This document shows, piece by piece, positions 9,904 through 18,427 of a stretch of 58,187 bases of DNA. Origin of the DNA: Undibacterium sp. Its GTDB lineage: Bacteria > Pseudomonadota > Gammaproteobacteria > Burkholderiales > Burkholderiaceae_D. The notes beneath the pieces are model-generated. The model worked only from the letters and a program-made list of their open reading frames with translations, was not told where the DNA came from and did no database searches. A program made the translations under genes and the position numbers. The stretch spans positions 1-58,187 of the forward strand of contig JAUSNO010000012.1 in assembly GCA_030645915.1 (NCBI GenBank), written 5' to 3'. How positions within the stretch are numbered: position 1 is the stretch's first letter; every line of letters starts with the position of its first letter.

Positions 9904-10845
9904 ATGGAATTATTCCGAATTAAAAAAGACATTCCTTTCATGCGCCATGCGCTGATATTTAATGTCATTTCTGCCGTCACCTTCGTCGCTGCCGTGTTTT
10001 TCCTGTTGCATAAAGGCCTGCATTTTTCTGTTGAGTTCACCGGCGGTACCGTCATGGAGGTCAGCTATGCAAAAGCTGCCGATGTCGACGCCATACGCAA
10101 GACGGTAGAAGGCCTGGGGTTTGCTGAAGTGCCAGTACAGACCTTCGGTAAGGCGCAGGACGTAGTGATCCGTTTACCATTGCCAAAAGAAGGCGTGACT
10201 TTGGAACAGCAAAATGCGCGCGTCCTCGATGCACTCAAGGCGCATGACCCCGAAGTCAAGCTGCAGCGCACAGAGTTGGTCGGCGCGCAGGTCGGAGATG
10301 AACTGACGCATGATGGCTTGATGGCATTGCTGATGGTGATCGTGGGCGTCATGCTGTATCTGGCGATCCGTTTTGAATGGAAATACGCAGTCTCGGCCAT
10401 CATCGCCAACTTACATGACGTGGTGATTATCTTGGGCTTCTTCGCCTTCTTTCAGTGGGAATTTAACCTTGCTGTATTGGCTGGCGTATTGGCGGTGCTG
10501 GGTTATTCGGTAAACGAATCGGTGGTTATTTTCGACAGGATTCGTGAAAATTTCCGCAAGCAGCGCAAGACTACCGTTACCGAAGTTATCGACAATGCGA
10601 TTACCAGTACCATTTCCCGTACGGTGATCACACACGGTTGTACCCAGATGATGGTGTTGTCGATGTTGCTGATCGGCGGCCCGACCCTGCACGGTTTTGC
10701 GATCGCACTGACGATTGGTATTTGCTTCGGTATCTATTCTTCTGTGTTTGTGGCTGCGGCTATCGCCATGTGGCTGGGCGTGAAGCGTGAAGATCTGATC
10801 AAGCCTATCAAAGAGAAGGACGAGACCGACGGCGCTGTGGTGTAA
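9904..10845 (+). CDS. secF: SecF, protein translocase subunit
   Basis: Inner-membrane SecDF subunit of 313 residues from the ATG at 9904; a start 33 codons upstream would overlap secD and is not typical of the family. The N-terminal segment (residues ~16-36), the FSVEFTGGTVMEVSY block and five C-terminal transmembrane segments with GYSVNESVVIFDRIRENFRK are as expected. An AGAGAG stretch precedes the start. It ends the queA-tgt-yajC-secDF run and is followed by a good terminator. Confidence 0.97.
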   Translation: MELFRIKKDIPFMRHALIFNVISAVTFVAAVFFLLHKGLHFSVEFTGGTVMEVSYAKAADVDAIRKTVEGLGFAEVPVQTFGKAQDVVIRLPLPKEGVTLEQQNARVLDALKAHDPEVKLQRTELVGAQVGDELTHDGLMALLMVIVGVMLYLAIRFEWKYAVSAIIANLHDVVIILGFFAFFQWEFNLAVLAGVLAVLGYSVNESVVIFDRIRENFRKQRKTTVTEVIDNAITSTISRTVITHGCTQMMVLSMLLIGGPTLHGFAIALTIGICFGIYSSVFVAAAIAMWLGVKREDLIKPIKEKDETDGAVV

Positions 10846-10896
10846 TCCAAATTAAGTTGAATGACATCTGTTTGGTAACGATAAGTATAAAAGAGC

Positions 10897-10923
10897 AAAG
10901 CCAGCCTGTGAGCTGGCTTTTTC
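10897..10923 (+). terminator. Rho-independent terminator after secF
   Basis: AAAGCCAGC and GCTGGCTTT pair around a 6-nt loop and are followed by a T-rich run (TTCTTTG). It lies about 50 bp after the secF stop and closes the queA-secF transcription unit. Confidence 0.8.
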
Positions 10924-10971
10924 TTTGTTAGGATACGTGCTTTGCGAGAACTTTTATATCGGCACTGAGGA

Positions 10972-11123
10972 CTCATTAGGGAATAACCTGAACTTTTTAT
11001 CTGTCCATAGCTGGCGCACTGCTGCGTTGTTCCCCGCTTGCAGTGCTAGCACTGCGGCGCGTCGAACGCCTTGCATTGCATCCAGCCATGGCCGCTAAAA
11101 AATCCATTTTATTTCCTAACGAG
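10972..11123. repeat. MITE-A, full copy (152 bp)
   Basis: The ends are imperfect inverted repeats: CTCATTAGGGAATAA (10972-10986) against TTATTTCCTAACGAG (11109-11123), 13 of 15 matching. A perfect 16-bp palindrome GCAGTGCTAGCACTGC lies at 11040-11055. The right 75 bp recur at the window start. No transposase is encoded, so it is best described as a miniature inverted-repeat element. It sits between the secF terminator and the RND efflux genes. The element ends only 38 bp before the efflux start codon, so it forms part of that upstream region. Confidence 0.75.
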
Positions 11124-11160
11124 CCCTTAGTCTGACCCGGTTGGCATAGGATAATAAAAA

Positions 11161-12408
11161 ATGAACAAAACGAAAATTTTATTGATTTTAGCGGTGACCG
11201 CTGGCATCGCCGGTGGCGCTTATGCTCTCTTGAATAAAAAGGAGACTGGCAAGGTAGACGGATCTTCGGGTGCCGCTCAAGGTGCCGGCAACAATCCGCA
11301 AAACAAACCAGTGACAGTCGCTACCGTATTGGCACAGAAACGTGACTATGCCGTCAAGCTGGCTGCCAACGGTGTCGTCACCGCACTTAATATCGTTGAG
11401 ATTCGTCCACAAGTGACCAGTACGATCGCCAAGGTGCACATTAAGGAAGGTCAATTTGTTCGTGCCGGGGATGTGCTATTTACCCTGGATAGTCGTGCCG
11501 ACGAAGTTAATCTTGCCAAAGCCCAGGCGCAGCTGGAAAAAGAGTTGGCGACCTTGGCCGATAATCAGCGCCAACTTAGTCGTAGCAAAGAATTATTCGA
11601 GAAAAAATTTGTCGCGCAGAGCGCAGTCGATTCTGCCCAGACTGTCGTGCAGGCGCAGCAAGCCGTCGCCACCGGTGCAAAAACAGCGGTGGCAGCGGCG
11701 CGCGTTAGTTTGAGCTACAGCCGCATTGTGGCACCTGCCGCAGGACGCACCGGCATCATCAGTGTCTTCCCAGGTTCGCTGGTGCAGCCTAGCGGCACAG
11801 CAATACCGATGGTAACAATCACGCAGATGGATCCAATAGCAATTACCTTTCCTTTGCCGCAACGTAATTTGCCGGATGCCCTGGAGAGCATGAAGAGCAA
11901 GGATAGTTTTGTCATTGCGCACCTGCCAGACAATGCCAGCCAGTTCAAGGGCAAGCTGCAATTCATCGATAACGCAGTCGATGCCGCTTCAGGCACGGTC
12001 AAGGTGAAGGCTGTTTTTGATAATAGGGAAATGAAGCTGTGGCCGGGCGCCTACGCCAATATCGAGCTCAGTGTACAGACGATCAAAGATGCGATTGTCG
12101 TGCCGCAAGATGCCATTATCGTTGGTGCCAGAGCCAATTCAGTGTATGTGGTGGATGCGGAAGGCAAGGCCGCCATGCGCCAGGTAAAGTTGCTGCACAG
12201 TTTCGGCCCTGACGCAGTCGTGACCGGAATTGAAGCAGGCACTAAAGTAATTCTGGAAGGTAAGCAAAATCTTCGTCCGGGTGCGCTGATCAAGGAGCGC
12301 AATGAGGATGCCAAAGAGGAAAAATCGGCAGGGAAATCAGTCAAATCCGATGCAAAAAGCAACTTGGGATCAGCACCTTCGGCAGCCTCGGCGGCGAGCG
12401 CATCATGA
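11161..12408 (+). CDS. RND efflux periplasmic adaptor (membrane fusion protein)
   Basis: Periplasmic adaptor that links an inner-membrane RND pump to an outer-membrane channel. The 415-residue protein has an N-terminal hydrophobic anchor (residues 5-24, KILLILAVTAGIAGGAYALL), without a lipobox cysteine. Then follow barrel-sandwich halves (VEIRPQVTSTIAKVHIKEGQFVRAGDVLFTLD and RIVAPAAGRTGI) flanking an alpha-helical hairpin, a beta-barrel, and an Ala/Ser/Lys-rich tail. It resembles the MdtA/AcrA group. The permease start codon overlaps its stop (ATGA), so the two are translationally coupled. No outer-membrane factor gene is in the cluster, so it probably uses a shared TolC-type channel. Substrates are unknown. 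Confidence 0.92.
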   Translation: MNKTKILLILAVTAGIAGGAYALLNKKETGKVDGSSGAAQGAGNNPQNKPVTVATVLAQKRDYAVKLAANGVVTALNIVEIRPQVTSTIAKVHIKEGQFVRAGDVLFTLDSRADEVNLAKAQAQLEKELATLADNQRQLSRSKELFEKKFVAQSAVDSAQTVVQAQQAVATGAKTAVAAARVSLSYSRIVAPAAGRTGIISVFPGSLVQPSGTAIPMVTITQMDPIAITFPLPQRNLPDALESMKSKDSFVIAHLPDNASQFKGKLQFIDNAVDAASGTVKVKAVFDNREMKLWPGAYANIELSVQTIKDAIVVPQDAIIVGARANSVYVVDAEGKAAMRQVKLLHSFGPDAVVTGIEAGTKVILEGKQNLRPGALIKERNEDAKEEKSAGKSVKSDAKSNLGSAPSAASAASAS

Positions 12409-15400
12409 ATTTGTCCGAGTTGTTTATTCGCCGTCCGGTGATGACGGTATTGCTCAATTTAACGATTGTCGTTGCTGGTGTGCTGGCGTATCGCTTCATT
12501 CCTGTTGCTGCGCTGCCTAGTTACAACACGCCCGTCATCAGCGTCAATGCCAACTTGCCCGGTGCCAGCCCTGAGACCATGGCCACTTCAGTCGCTTTGC
12601 CACTGGAGAAGCAATTTGCCACCATTCCGGGTTTGTCCATCATCAGCTCGAGCAACACGCTGGGCTCAACCTCGCTGACCTTGGAATTCGATCAGAACCG
12701 CAACATCGATGCTGCCGCCGTCGATGTGCAGGCTGCGCTGTTGCGCGCTCAGCGTTCTCTGCCGCAGGATATGACTTCGCCACCGTCGTATCGCAAGGTC
12801 AATCCCGCAGATGCGCCGGTGCTGATCCTGGCAATGACCTCTCCTTCTCTGAGCATGGCGGAGCTGACCAGCTTTGCCGAGCATTTGATCTCGCCTAATT
12901 TATCGACTTTAGCCGGCGTGGCGCAAGTGAATATTTTCGGCAGCAAGCGTTATGCAGTGCGCGTGCGTGTCCTGCCAGATGCGCTGGCGGCACGCAATCT
13001 CACGCTCGATGAATTGTCCGCCAGCATCCGTTCTTCCAATGCCAATACGCCGGTCGGCACTTTAGAGGGCGACAAGCAAACCCTCACGTTGACAGCGAAT
13101 AAGCAATTGCAAAATGCTGCCGAGTTTGCCAATCTGATCGTCAGCAACAAGGGCGGACAAGTGGTGCGCTTGCGCGATGTGGCGTTAGTGGAAGATAGTT
13201 ACGAGCAGGTCAAATCCGCCGCCAACTTCAACGGCGAGAGCACCATCATGATGGCAATACAGCGCCAGACCGACGCCAATACCGTCAAGGTGGTCGATTC
13301 GATCAAGGCGGCCTTGCCCGGCTTTAAGGCGCAGCTTCCCAGTTCAGTCAACATCTTGCTGGCCAACGACCGCTCTACGTCCGTACGTGATGCCTTGCAT
13401 GACGTAAACCTCACGCTGCTGCTGACCATTTTCCTGGTCATCGTCGTCATCTTTTTGTTCCTGCGACACATGGTCGCCACCATTATCCCCGCCTTGTCCC
13501 TGCCGGTATCGTTGATTGGTGCTGTCGGCTTATTGTGGGCATTTGGCTATACGCTGGATAATATTTCTCTGCTTGGCCTGACGCTGGCGGTCGGTCTGGT
13601 GGTGGATGATGCCATCGTCATGCTGGAAAATATCATGCGCCATGTTGAAAAAGGCATGGCGCCGTTTCAGGCTGCCCTGCAGGGTTCGCGCGAAGTGGGT
13701 TTTACGATTATTTCGATTTCTACCTCTTTGATCGCCGTGTTCATTCCCATCTTTTTTATGCCTGGCGTCATTGGCCAGTTATTCCATGAATTTGCCGTGG
13801 TAGTCAGTTTGTCGATTGTGGTTTCGGCCTTTGTGTCATTGACCCTGGTGCCTATGCTGGCGAGCCGTTTTCTGAAAAGCGAACACGCGCAAAAAAAACC
13901 TTCGAGAATGTTAGCGGCGATTACCCATAGTTTTGAAAGCGGATTTAACGCATCGTTAAACGCCTACACGCGCGGTCTGGATCTGGCGCTGCGGCATCGA
14001 AATGCAGTGCTGATCGTCGCTTTGCTGACATTTGCCGCGACTGCCTATCTGTTCAATACCATCCCAAAAGGATTTTTCCCCGACGAGGATCTTGGGCAAA
14101 TCCAGGTGTCGACCGAAGCTGCCGAAGACACTTCTTTTCCGGCCATGCTGATCTTGCAGGATAAGGTGGCCAAGATTATCCGTGACGATCCTAATGTACG
14201 TACCGCCTCTTCATTCAATGGCGGTGGCGGGTCGCAAAATACCGGCCGCATGTTCGTCAATCTGCATGCGCGCAATCAGCGTAAGCCGATGAAGGAAGTG
14301 GTGGAAGGCCTGCGTGGCAAGCTACGCGCGGTACCGGGGATTAATGTTTTCCTTAACCCAACCAAGAATCTGCAATTGGGCGGTCGTCCCAGCAAGAGTC
14401 AGTACCAGTATATTTTGCAAAGTGTGGAAGCCGGGGAGCTGAGCAATTGGGCCATGAAGATGCAGGAAAAACTGCGCAATGATCCTGCCTTTAAGGATGT
14501 GACTACCGATTCGCAACTCAAGGGTTTGCAGGCGTCCTTGAGCATAGACCGCGACCGCGCCAACGCGCTAGGCGTGAATATGGATAGCGTGCGTTCCAGC
14601 TTGTATAGCGCTTTCGGCGAGCGCCAGGTTTCCACCATGTACACCAATGTCGATAGCTACTCGGTCATCATGGAAGTGGCGCCGCAGGATAAGAAAGATG
14701 AGTCCGCGATCAACGGGATTTATGTGCGCGGCAATACCGGCGCCCTGGTGCCGCTTTCCAGTTTTGCGACAATCAAGCGTACGGTGGGGCCAACCGCGAT
14801 CAACCATGTGGGGCAGTTGCAGGCCGTAACCGTCTCCTTTAATTTATCCACTGGCACTGCCTTGGGCGATGCGACTAACAAGATTGAGGTTTATCGCGAC
14901 GAGATTAAGTTACCTGCATCGGTCATTACCTCGTATGGTGGTGACGCCGCTGTTTTCAAGGATTCACAATCTGGCCAGCTGATCCTGATCATCGCCGCCT
15001 TATTGGTGATTTATGTCTTGCTCGGCGTGCTGTATGAGAGTTATATCCATCCATTGACCATTCTTGCCGGTTTGCCTTCCGCTGCGGTGGGGGCGTTGTT
15101 GATGTTGCAGTTGTTCGGGCAGGATTTAACCCTGATCGCCACCATCGGCATCTTGCTGTTGATCGGTATCGTCAAGAAAAATGCCATCATGATGATCGAC
15201 TTTGCCCTTGATGCGCAAAGACATCATGGCATGACGGCAGCCGAAGCGATACGCGAAGCCTGCATACAGCGTTTCAGGCCGATCATGATGACGACGATGG
15301 CAGCGCTGGTCGGGGCGATTCCTATCGCCACCGGGCTTGGGGCAGGAGCGGAATTGCGCCAGCCACTGGGCTTGGCGGTGGTCGGTGGCTTGATCTTCTC

Positions 15401-15491
15401 GCAGGTGATTACCTTGTTCATTACCCCTGTGATTTATCTGACCCTCGATAGATTTAGTGGCAAGGGGCCGATTGTCGGCGATGCCATTTAA
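12405..15491 (+). CDS. RND multidrug efflux permease (HAE1/MdtB-MdtC-like)
   Basis: Proton-driven inner-membrane transporter of 1028 residues, the normal size of the AcrB superfamily. It begins NLSELFIRRPVMTVLLNL, typical of HAE1 pumps. The proton-relay aspartates of transmembrane helix 4 are D401 and D402 in GLTLAVGLVVDDAIVMLENI, and the repeat in the second half reads GIVKKNAIMMIDFALDAQ. Two large periplasmic porter/docking regions separate twelve predicted helices. It is coupled to the adaptor gene by a 4-bp overlap and followed by a terminator. Homology suggests export of drugs, bile-salt-like detergents or metabolites, not heavy metals; the real substrate is not visible. Confidence 0.93.
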   Translation: MNLSELFIRRPVMTVLLNLTIVVAGVLAYRFIPVAALPSYNTPVISVNANLPGASPETMATSVALPLEKQFATIPGLSIISSSNTLGSTSLTLEFDQNRNIDAAAVDVQAALLRAQRSLPQDMTSPPSYRKVNPADAPVLILAMTSPSLSMAELTSFAEHLISPNLSTLAGVAQVNIFGSKRYAVRVRVLPDALAARNLTLDELSASIRSSNANTPVGTLEGDKQTLTLTANKQLQNAAEFANLIVSNKGGQVVRLRDVALVEDSYEQVKSAANFNGESTIMMAIQRQTDANTVKVVDSIKAALPGFKAQLPSSVNILLANDRSTSVRDALHDVNLTLLLTIFLVIVVIFLFLRHMVATIIPALSLPVSLIGAVGLLWAFGYTLDNISLLGLTLAVGLVVDDAIVMLENIMRHVEKGMAPFQAALQGSREVGFTIISISTSLIAVFIPIFFMPGVIGQLFHEFAVVVSLSIVVSAFVSLTLVPMLASRFLKSEHAQKKPSRMLAAITHSFESGFNASLNAYTRGLDLALRHRNAVLIVALLTFAATAYLFNTIPKGFFPDEDLGQIQVSTEAAEDTSFPAMLILQDKVAKIIRDDPNVRTASSFNGGGGSQNTGRMFVNLHARNQRKPMKEVVEGLRGKLRAVPGINVFLNPTKNLQLGGRPSKSQYQYILQSVEAGELSNWAMKMQEKLRNDPAFKDVTTDSQLKGLQASLSIDRDRANALGVNMDSVRSSLYSAFGERQVSTMYTNVDSYSVIMEVAPQDKKDESAINGIYVRGNTGALVPLSSFATIKRTVGPTAINHVGQLQAVTVSFNLSTGTALGDATNKIEVYRDEIKLPASVITSYGGDAAVFKDSQSGQLILIIAALLVIYVLLGVLYESYIHPLTILAGLPSAAVGALLMLQLFGQDLTLIATIGILLLIGIVKKNAIMMIDFALDAQRHHGMTAAEAIREACIQRFRPIMMTTMAALVGAIPIATGLGAGAELRQPLGLAVVGGLIFSQVITLFITPVIYLTLDRFSGKGPIVGDAI

Positions 15492-15509
15492 ATTCAGCCA
15501 AACTAAAGT

Positions 15510-15548
15510 GCGACAGGCAACTGCATTTGCCTGTCGCAACAATTTTTG
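15510..15548 (+). terminator. Terminator after RND operon
   Basis: GCGACAGGCAA (15510-15520) and TTGCCTGTCGC (15527-15537) form a perfect 11-bp stem with a 6-nt loop. A T-run follows after AACAA. It lies 18 bp after the permease stop. Confidence 0.75.
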
Positions 15549-15648
15549 CTGAAATGCGCAATAACATTTTTATGATGTGTCTGCGCTACAAACCCAGCCT
15601 GAAAATACCCTACAATGTCGGATTGATCTCATTGCTAGGACGTTTATC

Positions 15649-16887
15649 ATGGCCGTTAATTCCCCTCTCCCGCTCGCCGCAGACTTAAAACCTATCGCTG
15701 GCATAGAACTTGGTTTTGCCGAAGCCGGCATCAAGAAACCCAATCGCAAAGATGTCCTGATCATGCTGCTGGCACCGACTGCGACCGTGGCAGGCGTGTT
15801 TACCACCAACCGTTTCTGCGCTGCACCGGTACAGGTCTGCAAGGCACATCTGGAAGGTTTGCATATGGCGTCAGGTCCCATGCGTGCGCTGGTCGTCAAT
15901 ACCGGCAATGCCAATGCCGGTACCGGAGATGCTGGCCTGGTCGCAGCCAATGCTACTTGTGTGGCATTGGCAGAGTTGTTGCAATGCGAGCCAGCGCAGA
16001 TCTTGCCGTTTTCTACCGGCGTGATTCTCGAACCATTGCCGGTCGATAGACTGGTCGCCGGTTTGCCTAAAGCCATCGCTAATCTGAAGGCGGATAACTG
16101 GTATGCGGCGGCAGAAGCCATCATGACTACCGATACCCAGCCGAAGGCAGCTTCCGCCAGCATCGTCATCAACGGCGTCACCGTTACCATGACCGGCATC
16201 AGCAAAGGCGCCGGCATGATCAAGCCGAATATGGCGACCATGCTGGGCTTTGTCGCGATGGATGCCAAGGTCTCGCAAGCGGTGCTCGATCACATGGTCA
16301 AGCGCGCTGCCGACAAATCCTTCAACTGCATCACGATCGATGGCGATACCTCGACCAACGACTCTTTCATGATGATCGCTACCGGTACCTCTGCACTGGA
16401 AGTTAACGAGATCGGCACGCCGGAATATGTTGCACTGGCTGAAGCGGTGACGGCCTTGTCGCAGAAACTGGCGCACATGATTATCCGTGATGGCGAAGGT
16501 GCCACCAAGTTCATCAGCATCGTGGTGGAAGAAGGGCGTGATGCGGAAGAATGCCGCAAGATCGCCTATTCGATCGCCCATTCGCCGCTGGTCAAAACTG
16601 CCTTCTTCGCCTCTGACCCTAATCTTGGCCGCATACTCGCGGCGATTGGTTATGCCGGTGTGAACGATCTCGATGTCAGCAAACTCGACATGTATCTCGA
16701 TGATGTGCTGGTAGCTAAAAATGGCGGACGCAATCCCGAGTATCGCGAAGAAGACGGCCAGCGTGTGATGAAGCAAAGCGAGATCACCATCCGCGTCAAG
16801 CTCGCGCGCGGCGAGGCCAGCACTACCGTCTGGACCTGTGATCTGTCGCACGAGTATGTTTCCATTAACGCTGACTATCGTTCTTAA
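15649..16887 (+). CDS. argJ: ArgJ, glutamate N-acetyltransferase / N-acetylglutamate synthase
   Basis: Bifunctional arginine-biosynthesis enzyme that recycles the acetyl group from N-acetylornithine to glutamate. The 412-residue proenzyme contains the autoprocessing site [14 protein letters not shown]; cleavage between A196 and T197 would create the N-terminal threonine nucleophile of the beta chain. The start at 15649 (ATG preceded by AGGA) is preferred to one 24 codons upstream because MAVNSPLPL begins the conserved region. It is followed 26 bp later by the DUF815 ATPase gene, a pairing recalled as common in Burkholderiales near secA. Confidence 0.96.
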   Translation: MAVNSPLPLAADLKPIAGIELGFAEAGIKKPNRKDVLIMLLAPTATVAGVFTTNRFCAAPVQVCKAHLEGLHMASGPMRALVVNTGNANAGTGDAGLVAANATCVALAELLQCEPAQILPFSTGVILEPLPVDRLVAGLPKAIANLKADNWYAAAEAIMTTDTQPKAASASIVINGVTVTMTGISKGAGMIKPNMATMLGFVAMDAKVSQAVLDHMVKRAADKSFNCITIDGDTSTNDSFMMIATGTSALEVNEIGTPEYVALAEAVTALSQKLAHMIIRDGEGATKFISIVVEEGRDAEECRKIAYSIAHSPLVKTAFFASDPNLGRILAAIGYAGVNDLDVSKLDMYLDDVLVAKNGGRNPEYREEDGQRVMKQSEITIRVKLARGEASTTVWTCDLSHEYVSINADYRS

Positions 16888-16913
16888 TATTATTGGTCAG
16901 CGAGGATTCTAAG

Positions 16914-17792
16914 ATGACACAACTGGATCAATTTTTGGCGCGGGCCGAGCACCTTTTAAGCCGTTTGGAAAGCATCTTGCCAGCAGCGACACCCGCGCCA
17001 GACTGGCGCATGGGCAGTGCGTTTCGCTGGCGCAAGCGTGGCGGCCAAGGTTATTTGCAGGTGGTCAAACACGTTTCGGTGATTGGCCTGGATGACCTGC
17101 AGAATATCCACACCCAGAAAACACAGATAGAACAAAACACGCGCCAGTTTGTGCACGGCAAACCGGCCAACAACGTGCTGCTGACAGGCGCGCGCGGTAC
17201 CGGTAAATCTTCCTTGATTAAGGCTTGCCTGAATCAGTTCGCCGACCAGGGCTTGCGCCTGATCGAGGTCGATAAGGCGGATATGGCCGATCTGTGCGAC
17301 ATCGTCGATCTGGTGGCGGATCGTCCCGAGCGCTTCATTATCTTTTGTGATGATCTCTCGTTTGAAGAAGGCGAGGGCGGTTACAAGGCATTGAAGGTTG
17401 CACTCGACGGCAGCATCTCGGCGCAATCCGATAATGTGCTGATCTATGCCACTTCTAACCGCCGTCACCTTCTGCCGGAAAAAATGTCGGATAACACTGG
17501 CTACCATTACGCCGAAGATGGTGATCTGCATCCGGGCGAAACAGTGGAGGAGAAAATCTCCTTGTCAGAACGCTTCGGTTTATGGGTCTCGTTTTACCCT
17601 TTCAAGCAAGATGATTATCTCGACATCGTGGCACACTGGCTTGGCAGCATGGGGTGCGATTCGTTTGAGATCGATGCCGCCCGCGGCGATGCCTTGCGCT
17701 GGGCCTTGCAGCGCGGTTCACGCTCTGGTCGCGTGGCGTGGCAATTTGCCAAAGATTATTCCGGGCGTCTGGCGGAAGCTGCTGCTCAGTAG
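16914..17792 (+). CDS. DUF815 family AAA+ ATPase
   Basis: Putative P-loop ATPase of 292 residues, starting at the ATG at 16914 behind a GAGG motif; an in-frame TTG seven codons earlier is less likely. Walker A is GARGTGKS (residues 92-99) and Walker B is FIIFCDDLSF with D146/D147. A sensor-like ATSNRRHLLP follows, together with an arginine-rich C-terminal RGSRSGRVAWQFA. The biochemical role of DUF815 proteins is not established. The gene is placed between argJ and mutT, but nothing in the sequence ties it to arginine synthesis or nucleotide sanitising. Confidence 0.88.
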   Translation: MTQLDQFLARAEHLLSRLESILPAATPAPDWRMGSAFRWRKRGGQGYLQVVKHVSVIGLDDLQNIHTQKTQIEQNTRQFVHGKPANNVLLTGARGTGKSSLIKACLNQFADQGLRLIEVDKADMADLCDIVDLVADRPERFIIFCDDLSFEEGEGGYKALKVALDGSISAQSDNVLIYATSNRRHLLPEKMSDNTGYHYAEDGDLHPGETVEEKISLSERFGLWVSFYPFKQDDYLDIVAHWLGSMGCDSFEIDAARGDALRWALQRGSRSGRVAWQFAKDYSGRLAEAAAQ

Positions 17793-17839
17793 TTGTATTA
17801 ATATAATACTGGGGTGGAGTATCGCCTACTATTATCGTA

Positions 17840-17862
17840 TCTCGCACGTAATACGTGCGAGA
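17840..17862. other. Palindromic hairpin in DUF815-mutT gap
   Basis: TCTCGCACGTA (17840-17850) and TACGTGCGAGA (17852-17862) are perfect 11-bp inverted repeats with one central base. A wider pair, GGAGTAT near 17815 and ATACTCC near 17880, encloses it. No T-run follows. It could be an operator, a processing site or a remnant of a small repeat. Confidence 0.5.
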
Positions 17863-17904
17863 CAGACTGCTAAATATCTATACTCCCCCTTATTTATATC
17901 ATCC

Positions 17905-18309
17905 ATGACGAAGCTCCCCATCAATGTAGCGGTAGGAATCCTGATCAAGCCCAACGGCGATGTCTTGCTTGGGCAGCGCCCCGCCGGCAAGCCTTATGAC
18001 GGTTACTGGGAATTCCCCGGCGGTAAAGTGGAGCCGGATGAGAGCATTCTTGACGCTCTCAAGCGCGAATTCGTCGAAGAGCTGGGTATACAGATCATCT
18101 CGGCCCAGCCATGGTGCGGTGTCGAATACGTCTACCCACATGCCCATGTGCGCTTGCACTTCTACATTTCGCATGAATGGCAGGGCGAGCCACAAAGTCT
18201 GGAAGGGCAGGCATTTGCCTGGCAAGGTACGGTCGGCGTCGCACCTTTATTGCCGGCCACCATACCCTTGCTGGAATGGCTGGATCTGGAACGTTACGCA
18301 GGAAGATAA
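17905..18309 (+). CDS. mutT: MutT, Nudix hydrolase (8-oxo-dGTP diphosphatase type)
   Basis: Small Nudix hydrolase of 134 residues that most likely removes oxidised nucleotides such as 8-oxo-dGTP from the pool. The complete Nudix box runs from G40 to I62 (GKVEPDESILDALK followed by REFVEELGI), with the catalytic REFVEE cluster. WEFPGGKVE just before it is typical of MutT. The reading frame stays open upstream into the DUF815 gene, but the protein clearly begins at TKLPINVAVGILI, matching family length. It is 112 bp downstream of the DUF815 gene. Confidence 0.93.
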   Translation: MTKLPINVAVGILIKPNGDVLLGQRPAGKPYDGYWEFPGGKVEPDESILDALKREFVEELGIQIISAQPWCGVEYVYPHAHVRLHFYISHEWQGEPQSLEGQAFAWQGTVGVAPLLPATIPLLEWLDLERYAGR

Positions 18310-18427
18310 TCTAGCGATAAATAGCATGTGGTAGTCATGAGAAATTCATGTAATAAGCTGGAACCGAATGCCAGTCGATTTGTCAAATGTGCCAGTCTTC
18401 ACAAACTCATAGAAGGTAATCCAAATC

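Noticed and set aside
15871..16851. 326-codon open frame antisense to argJ
   Set aside because: argJ on the plus strand is unmistakable, with all catalytic motifs; the antisense frame has no family features and follows from its codon bias.
17446..17904. N-terminal extension of MutT by about 150 codons
   Set aside because: The extension overlaps the DUF815 gene in another frame and lacks similarity to Nudix proteins; MutT length is complete from 17905.
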